Source of the DNA: Ahaetulla prasina
Lineage: Eukaryota > Chordata > Lepidosauria > Squamata > Colubridae
DNA: 64,000 nt
Direction: 5' to 3'
Assembly (NCBI RefSeq): GCF_028640845.1
Contig: NC_080541.1
Span: 142,556,464-142,620,463, forward strand
This document shows positions 58,684-64,000 of this stretch, piece by piece. A model generated the notes under the pieces. That model saw only the letters and a program-made list of their open reading frames with translations. It was not told the DNA's origin and searched no databases. Within the stretch, counting starts at the first letter, position 1, and every line of letters begins with the position of its first letter. A program made the position numbers and the translations under genes.

Positions 58684-59068
58684 TACCGTATATACTCGAA
58701 TATAAGCCGATCCGAGTATAAGCCGAGGTCCCCAATTTTACCCCAAAAACTGGGGTAAACTGGGGACTCGAGTATAAGCCGAGGGTGGGAAATGAGGCAC
58801 CTACCGGTTGGGGAAACCTCCTCCTCAGCTGAGAAGGCTGGCGGCTCCCCGCCTGCCCTCTCACTGCACCGCAGGGCTTCCCCGTCCGGTAAAATGTGAA
58901 AAAGATAAAACTCGAGTATAAGCCGTATATACTCGAGTATAAGCCGAGGGGCTTAAAAAAAAAAAAACTCGAGTATAAGCCGTATAGACCCGAGTATAAG
59001 CCGAGGGGACGTTTTTCAGCACAAAAAACGTGCTGAAAAACTCGGCTTATACTCGAGTATATACGGTA
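58684..59068. mobile_element. mariner-like MITE (ACTCGAGTATAAGCCG family), copy 2
   Basis: TACCGTATATACTCGAATAT to ACTCGAGTATATACGGTA, TA flanks. Differs from the copy at 13894 mainly by short indels in the GC-rich core and A-runs. Confidence 0.88.
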
Positions 59069-59605
59069 GTTTATTTCTCACAGACAGACAAGAAAGGGGA
59101 TATTTCACAATTTTGAGCACATTTTCTAGGGTTTCCCCCAGGCTATCTTTCCTAGCTGTCTGTTTTACTGGCCATCTGTACTTCTAGCCTTCTTTCATAT
59201 TATATCTGATTTGTTTATATTGCTGATAGTTAATTCTGATCATGTTTTTTTTATTTGTGTTAAATTACTATGGATTTGATATTAGTATTTTTGCTGTTAA
59301 TGTTAACTCTTTTGATTCTGCTATCTGTTTTACACTTTTACAAATATAAAAGTTAGATTTAATTAAGTAAATTACACAAAAATACATTTTCTACAAAAGA
59401 GTGTACCGTATTTGAGTTCAGAATATCTTAAAAAAATTTTCTTGTTCATCAGAATTTTCTCTAAAGAGAGAAGAGCTAATATGTGAGCGCCTACTATAAT
59501 GGAAATAGAAAAGTATTATTATTATTTATTTTTATTCGTTGAACATGAAACTCAGTCAACTGAACATTCAAAAAGGCATCACAAATATCATTGACTGCCA
59601 AATAC

Positions 59606-59606
<1 letters not shown>

Positions 59607-59665
<59 letters not shown>

Positions 59666-59702
59666 TACTACTACTACTACTGCTACTACTACTACTACTA
59701 CA
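59607..59702 (+). repeat. (ATT)n then (CTA)n microsatellite
   Basis: About 18 ATT units followed by about 12 CTA units (one TGC), directly abutting the LINE fragment. Confidence 0.92.
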
Positions 59703-60500
59703 AGCTAGGTGGACATGACCTTGTAGATAACCCTCACTCTGTCAAGAACCTTGGAGTACTCATATCAAATGATCTAAGTGCTAAAGCCCACTCTAACAAC
59801 ATCGCCAAAAAACCATTAAGAGTTGTAAACCTAATCTTGCATAGCTTCTTCTCTGGTAAGATTACACTACTAACCAGAGCATACAAAACATTTGTTAGAC
59901 CAATTCTCGAATACAGCTCATCTGTCTGGAACCCACACTGCATATCGGACATTAATACAATTGAGCATGTCCAGAAATATTTCACAAGAAGAGTCCTCCA
60001 CTCCTCTGCTCGCAACAAAATACCTTATGCCACCAGACTTGAAATTCTGGGTTTAGAAAATTTAGAACTACGCCGCCTTCGGTATGACCTGAGCATAGCT
60101 CATAAAATCATCTGCTACAATGTCCTTCCTGTCAATGACTACTTCAGCTTCAACCACAACAATACACGGCACACAATAGATTCAAACTTAAAGTGAACCG
60201 CTCCAATCTCAATTGCAGAAAATATGATTTCAGTAACAGAGTTGTTAATGCCTGGAATGCACTACCAGACTCTGTGGTCTCATCCCAATATCCCCAGAAC
60301 TTTAACCTAAGACTATCTACTGTTGACCTCATCCCATTCCTAAGAGATCTGTAAGGGGCATACATAAGAGCACCAGTGTGCCTACCATCTCTGTCCTAAC
60401 GTTCCCTTTAATTGTATTCATTTTATGTATTCAATTCATGCTTATATATATTATTTAATATGTATTTGACAAAATAAATAAATAAATAAATAAATAAATA
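59701..60500 (+). pseudogene. CR1-group LINE 3' fragment (ORF2 C-terminus, AAAT tail)
   Basis: Translates as NLGVLISNDLSAKAH, YKTFVRPILEYSSSVWNPH, IEHVQKYFTRRVL and LRRLRYDLSIAHKI, the thumb/C-terminal part of a CR1/Rex1-group reverse transcriptase. The frame stops at 60194-60196 and continues one frame over with VVNAWNALPDSVV and PFLRDL. It ends in (AAAT)n at about 60472-60500. The 5' truncation abuts the CTA microsatellite. Confidence 0.82.
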
Positions 60501-60799
60501 TTGCATATCCAGTATGCATTCAGCTTGAAGAAAATGAGAAAATGATCAAATTAAGAAAAAATAATAATTTACATAAATGCGTTCATCCAAATGCTGCCAT
60601 GGCTCACCAGTCAGTGATGTCCTTACTCTATGTATACAGAGATGATCACTGAATTCATCACAACCACTACACAGTCTTAGCATACATTCTGAATCACCTT
60701 ATGCACACTACAAGAGTTAATGCCAGAATGCCCACATCATTAGCCCTTACAGTTTGTCTAGCAACCATGAAGTCCCTCCCCCTGCAGATTTTACTCAGC

Positions 60800-61090
60800 T
60801 AATCATTGCCGACTATAGGTGGCAGTGCTCATCTCTGTTTCAAGACCATTGGGCCAGTGCTTTCTGAAGATATTTCTGTGGTCATGTGGTCAGCATGATG
60901 TCACGGAATGCTGTTATCTTCCCACCGAAGTGGTACCTGTTTATCTACTTGCATTCATATGCTTTCAAACTGCTAGTTTGGCAGGAGCTGGAATGAGGAT
61001 GGGAGCTCACCCTGTCGCATGGAACTCGGGTCTCAAACCTGGACTGCCACGTTCTAACAACTGCACTGCTCCTCTAACAATCTTGGTACT
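60800..61090 (-). mobile_element. Sauria-type SINE
   Basis: Plus strand shows GGTGGCAGTGCTCATCTCTG, GTGGTCATGTGGTCAG, CCGAAGTGGTACCTGTTTAT and GGGAGCTCACCCTGTCGCAT, the inverse of the copy at 35520. Confidence 0.85.
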
Positions 61091-61378
61091 GCCAAAATCT
61101 CAGCATCCCTGGAGTCAGGGTTCCAAGAATTTCTTAAAGTGTTAGTTGGATTATGTTAGGATCATAGTAGGATTCAGAAGTACTGTCCTTTCGATAGCAT
61201 CTTTTTTTAAAAAAAGATTGTGTTTGTTGAATTTTTTAAAAAAATGAGTGTATTTTTGTGTGTTTTATCTTTGTTTTTAGTATATGAAAAAAAAAAAGCA
61301 TATATTGAATTTGAAATTTTTTTCCTATTGGCATAATGACTTTTTCTCTTTTTCTCCTCATTTTTTCCCATTTTATAG

Positions 61379-61494
61379 GATCAGTTTGATAATTTAGACA
61401 AGCACACGCAGTGGGGCATTGATTTCCTGGAAAGATATGCAAAATTTGTTAAAGAAAGGATAGAGATTGAACAGAATTATGCAAAGCAACTGAG
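61379..61494 (+). CDS. FNBP1L: FNBP1L (TOCA-1) exon 2: start of the F-BAR domain
   Basis: 116 nt, residues 9-46 and two bases of the next codon. [20 protein letters not shown] begins the FCH/F-BAR domain, and [18 protein letters not shown] is the first long helix with the family's EIE-NYAKQLR motif. The acceptor is TTTTATAG and the donor GTAAGT. The helical F-BAR dimer binds curved PtdIns(4,5)P2 membranes; the CDC42-binding HR1 and SH3 domains are encoded beyond the window. FNBP1 and TRIP10 have very similar starts, but position next to DR1 favours FNBP1L. Confidence 0.95.
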
Positions 61495-61786
61495 GTAAGT
61501 TATTTGTAAAATTCTTATATCTTAAATTTAGATGTTAGCTAAAAATCATTGCCCAAATATTGTAATTTTGGAAGATTAACTATATTTTAGCCATGCAGTA
61601 AAAACCAATGTTTTTCTATTCTTTTCAAATTAGTTACTACTTTCTGTAAATCTCTATCTTGATTCCTTACACTTCAATTCCGTCCACTTTGGCACAAGTA
61701 AAGACATGTTTTTAGTTCAGATACGCAAACAAAAGCTTGTATAACAAATGGCATACCATACTTTGCAAAGAGACCAGAACGAAATA

Positions 61787-62974
61787 CCGTATTTTTCGGC
61801 ATATAAGATGCACTGGCGTATAAGACACGCTTTAATTTTTTTTTGGGGGGGAGGGACAAGAATAAAAGAATTTTGCCTCTGCCTATCAGGATCAGCCATG
61901 TCCAGACTTCTACTTGATTTTGATAATGAGCAGCACAGTTATCTGTTTAAAACAAACCCTATGTCAAGGTTCCAGAAAAACCTCTTCTGCATAAAAAAAC
62001 CTCAGAAGCCATTGTTTTTCAGAGTTCTTTACTAGCATGAGGAAACTGGCACACGATGAGTGAAATTCCAAAACTGAACTTCCGGATTCTTTTCCCAGTT
62101 ATACAAACCCCAAGAGTCCCGCCCCCCTGACCCCTTTGATGGTCACATGGTCCCACGTTCTCCCAGTTCATTCGAATATCTTCTTGCCACTCTTCCTGCA
62201 GATGTGAACACCATCCGACCTTGACCGCTTGAAGAATGTTACCATACCCCTCAGCCCCCCTTCTTCCCCTCAGGGGAAAAATGTGGCAGCGTCTGGAACC
62301 CTAAAGTCTAGTATGGTTTCCAGGCCTGACACCCTATAACTCTACATGCGTTTAACTGGAATGATTGGGGTGGGGGATGATTTTCTTTTTTTAGAATTTA
62401 GGTTTTATTAATTAGGCACTACAGTGATAAATTACAAATATATCTTAGCATTGCAAACATCTTTAGTCCATTATCCATTGCCAGGTCAGAATCCTAAAGT
62501 CAAATCCATATTATGAAACAAAGTACATAGCTAAATGCAACCTCAGCACACAAACTGCACAGATCAAACAATGTATTTGAAGCTGTAGGTGTTTTTTCAG
62601 GCAGCAGTGCTCCTTCCCGTTGCACATTGCAGAGCTGCGCACCCTCGTCCTCCTTCTCAGCAGATTCGCCTCTTTCCCAAGGAGCACTTTCAGGTGGCAG
62701 CGCTGCGATCCCCTCCTCAAATCCAAAAGGGTTCCCGGTTCCCCACTGCCCATTGCAGGGGAACTGGCCGCCGCCTGAAATGTGGCTATGAAATTTGCCT
62801 TGGGGGATCGGGCCAATGGGCAGCGGTGGCTGGAAAGGAGGGACGTTTCATGGCTCCCGCTCGGCTCAGCTTGGCTCGGCTTGGGCGGGGCTACATTCGG
62901 CATATAAAACGCACCCAGATTTTCATCCTCTTTTTGAGAGTAAAAAGGTGCATCTTATATGCTAAAAAATACGG
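61787..62974. mobile_element. mariner-like element (CGTATTTTTCGGCATATAAG family) with nested LTR
   Basis: Left CCGTATTTTTCGGCATATAA with AGATGCAC just inside; right TGCATCTTATATGC then TAAAAAATACGG, inverse of each other. A TA precedes it. The core (about 62590-62890) is GC-rich and CpG-containing. The LTR at 61962-62331 inserted within it. Confidence 0.75.
61962..62331 (-). mobile_element. Solo LTR with 5-bp TSD
   Basis: 370 bp with TG...CA ends (TGTCAAGGTTCC ... CAGGCCTGACA) flanked by CCCTA at 61957-61961 and 62332-62336. Orientation is a guess: the minus strand has GTTTGTATAACTGGG as a possible TATA box. There is no internal coding region, as after LTR-LTR recombination. Confidence 0.72.
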
Positions 62975-63910
62975 TTGGTTCTTTTAATCCAAAGGCACCT
63001 AAAACAGTATCTTTTTAAGTCACTATTGATGACTGCTGTTAGTCATTTGCTCTATTTGAAACATCACATATTTTTGCACTTTTTTTTCCCCATAGAGAAG
63101 GTTATGGTTGTAGAGATTTGAATTAAAATATAATTGCTCATTTTCAGTCCTTTTATGTTGCTTTTCATGGCTTTTCAGTATGTGGTAAAAAAAGAAAGCT
63201 TCAATTTCTTAGGATTTCCTTTGTTATTTCTCATTGGATTATATTCTTCTGACCTTGATAGAATACTGTAATAAAGAAGGGAATTAGTTATAGTTTTTTA
63301 CTATAATAGTAAATTGAAAATATTGGAAGTTGTAAATATGTTCATTGGAATTTAGCAACAGAGGTAAGAGCCAATAGTGAGTGTACTTTATTTCGTTTTG
63401 ATGTTCACTGTTTCCCTGTTGTTAAAGGATATTGTTGCTTTCATATAATGGTAGGAGTCATACTTGAGAGCTGAGAATGTAAACTGATTGCTGAAATATT
63501 TAGATATGATCCTTTACTCTGGACAGCACAAGATAGAAGCAAACTATTAAAGCTGATACATTTTTTTCCCAGATGGATGCTTTTTACATTAATCTTTGAA
63601 GAAAATATTGTGAACAGTGGATTTTCCCTAATTATAAGTTTCAGAACATTCTCTAGTTCTGTTTCTCTTTTTTAGATAACAATTTTTTTAAAGATCCATT
63701 TCAATTAATTTATGTTTTTGTATTCTCATCTAGTTTCATTTCCTTTTCTGCAATATTCTCATACTTCCTTCTGTTTAGAGCAATTCTTCTCAAAACCAGG
63801 TAAACTATCCAAAATCGGGATTAAAGTGGCTTTCTTCAGATAACAAACCTATTATCTAATAACAACAGGACCATTTAAATACGGACTTTCTGATAAGCAG
63901 TTTGGGGTCT

Positions 63911-64000
63911 TTTGATGAACACCTGGCGGCCGTCGCCAGGAGGGCCTTTTACCAAGTTCGCTTGGTTCGCCTTGACCGGGATGCCTTATGCACGGTCACT
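63911..64000 (+). mobile_element. L2 LINE 3' part, cut by window edge
   Basis: GCGGCCGTCGCCAGGAGGGC, TTTACCAAGTTCGC and TGCCTTATGCACGGTCACT match the L2 region at 8915-9003, with a deletion of about 20 nt near 63970. 5'-truncated; continues beyond the window. Confidence 0.82.

Larger units (their letters stand above)
41067..61378 (+). other. FNBP1L: FNBP1L intron 1 (about 20.3 kb)
   Basis: GTGAGT donor, TTTTATAG acceptor. It contains the repeats listed separately. The stretches 43190-44400, 45320-46260, 46980-48860, 49110-53050 and 54040-55310 show no element or gene that I can name; some may be old LINE sequence (for example around 48170-48600 and 51300-52640), but I cannot support that. 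Confidence 0.8.
61495..64000 (+). other. FNBP1L: FNBP1L intron 2 (partial)
   Basis: Holds a mariner-like element with a nested solo LTR, then AT-rich DNA without recognised features (62980-63905), then an L2 fragment at the edge. Confidence 0.8.

Noticed and set aside
59607..59702. Regular repeats that might suggest a CRISPR-like or coding array
   Set aside because: Simple trinucleotide microsatellite. No spacers exist anywhere in the window and the organism is a vertebrate.
62511..62987. 130- and 132-codon frames on both strands
   Set aside because: They lie in the GC-rich core of a mariner-like element; stop-free by composition.

Overview
This is eukaryotic, vertebrate nuclear DNA. It has spliced genes with GT/GC-AG introns, two CpG-island promoters, long AT-rich introns and dense transposon debris. 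The repeats (Sauria-type tRNA SINEs, L2 and CR1-L3 LINEs with ATTCT/TCTAG-type tails, many hAT and Tc1/mariner/pogo-like MITEs) point to a squamate reptile. The CR1 tail microsatellites make a snake more likely than a lizard, but that last step is inference.

Three protein genes lie on the + strand in the same order as human 1p22: CCDC18 - DR1 - FNBP1L. (1) 1-3.4 kb: the last two coding exons of CCDC18 (1105-1293 and 2770-3180) with a short 3' UTR. (2) 3.4-10.7 kb: intergenic, holding pogo-like MITEs and one essentially full-length but coding-dead L2 LINE (about 5988-9710). (3) 10.7-24 kb: the complete DR1 gene (NC2-beta), three coding exons at 11230-11449, 16903-17066 and 22007-22153, giving 176 codons; intron 1 uses a GC donor. 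The 3' UTR runs to about 24.0 kb. (4) 24-40.5 kb: intergenic, almost entirely transposon relics (solo LTR, old L2, CR1-L3 tails, at least six hAT MITEs, SINEs). (5) 40.5-64 kb: the start of FNBP1L (TOCA-1). Exon 1 (41043-41066, eight codons) sits in a CpG island. After a 20.3-kb intron comes exon 2 (61379-61494), the beginning of the F-BAR domain. The window ends inside intron 2, in the 3' part of another L2.

The three genes do not form a pathway: CCDC18 is a coiled-coil protein, DR1 a TBP/TATA repressor and ATAC subunit, and FNBP1L a CDC42/N-WASP membrane-curvature adaptor. Their shared order is ancestral vertebrate synteny. I found no novel gene system. The most informative oddities are the history of insertions (a 366-bp local duplication that preserves the empty site of the L2, and nested elements with intact target-site duplications), the GC-AG intron of DR1 and an overlapping uORF pair in the DR1 leader. 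Identities and family names of repeats are by eye only.
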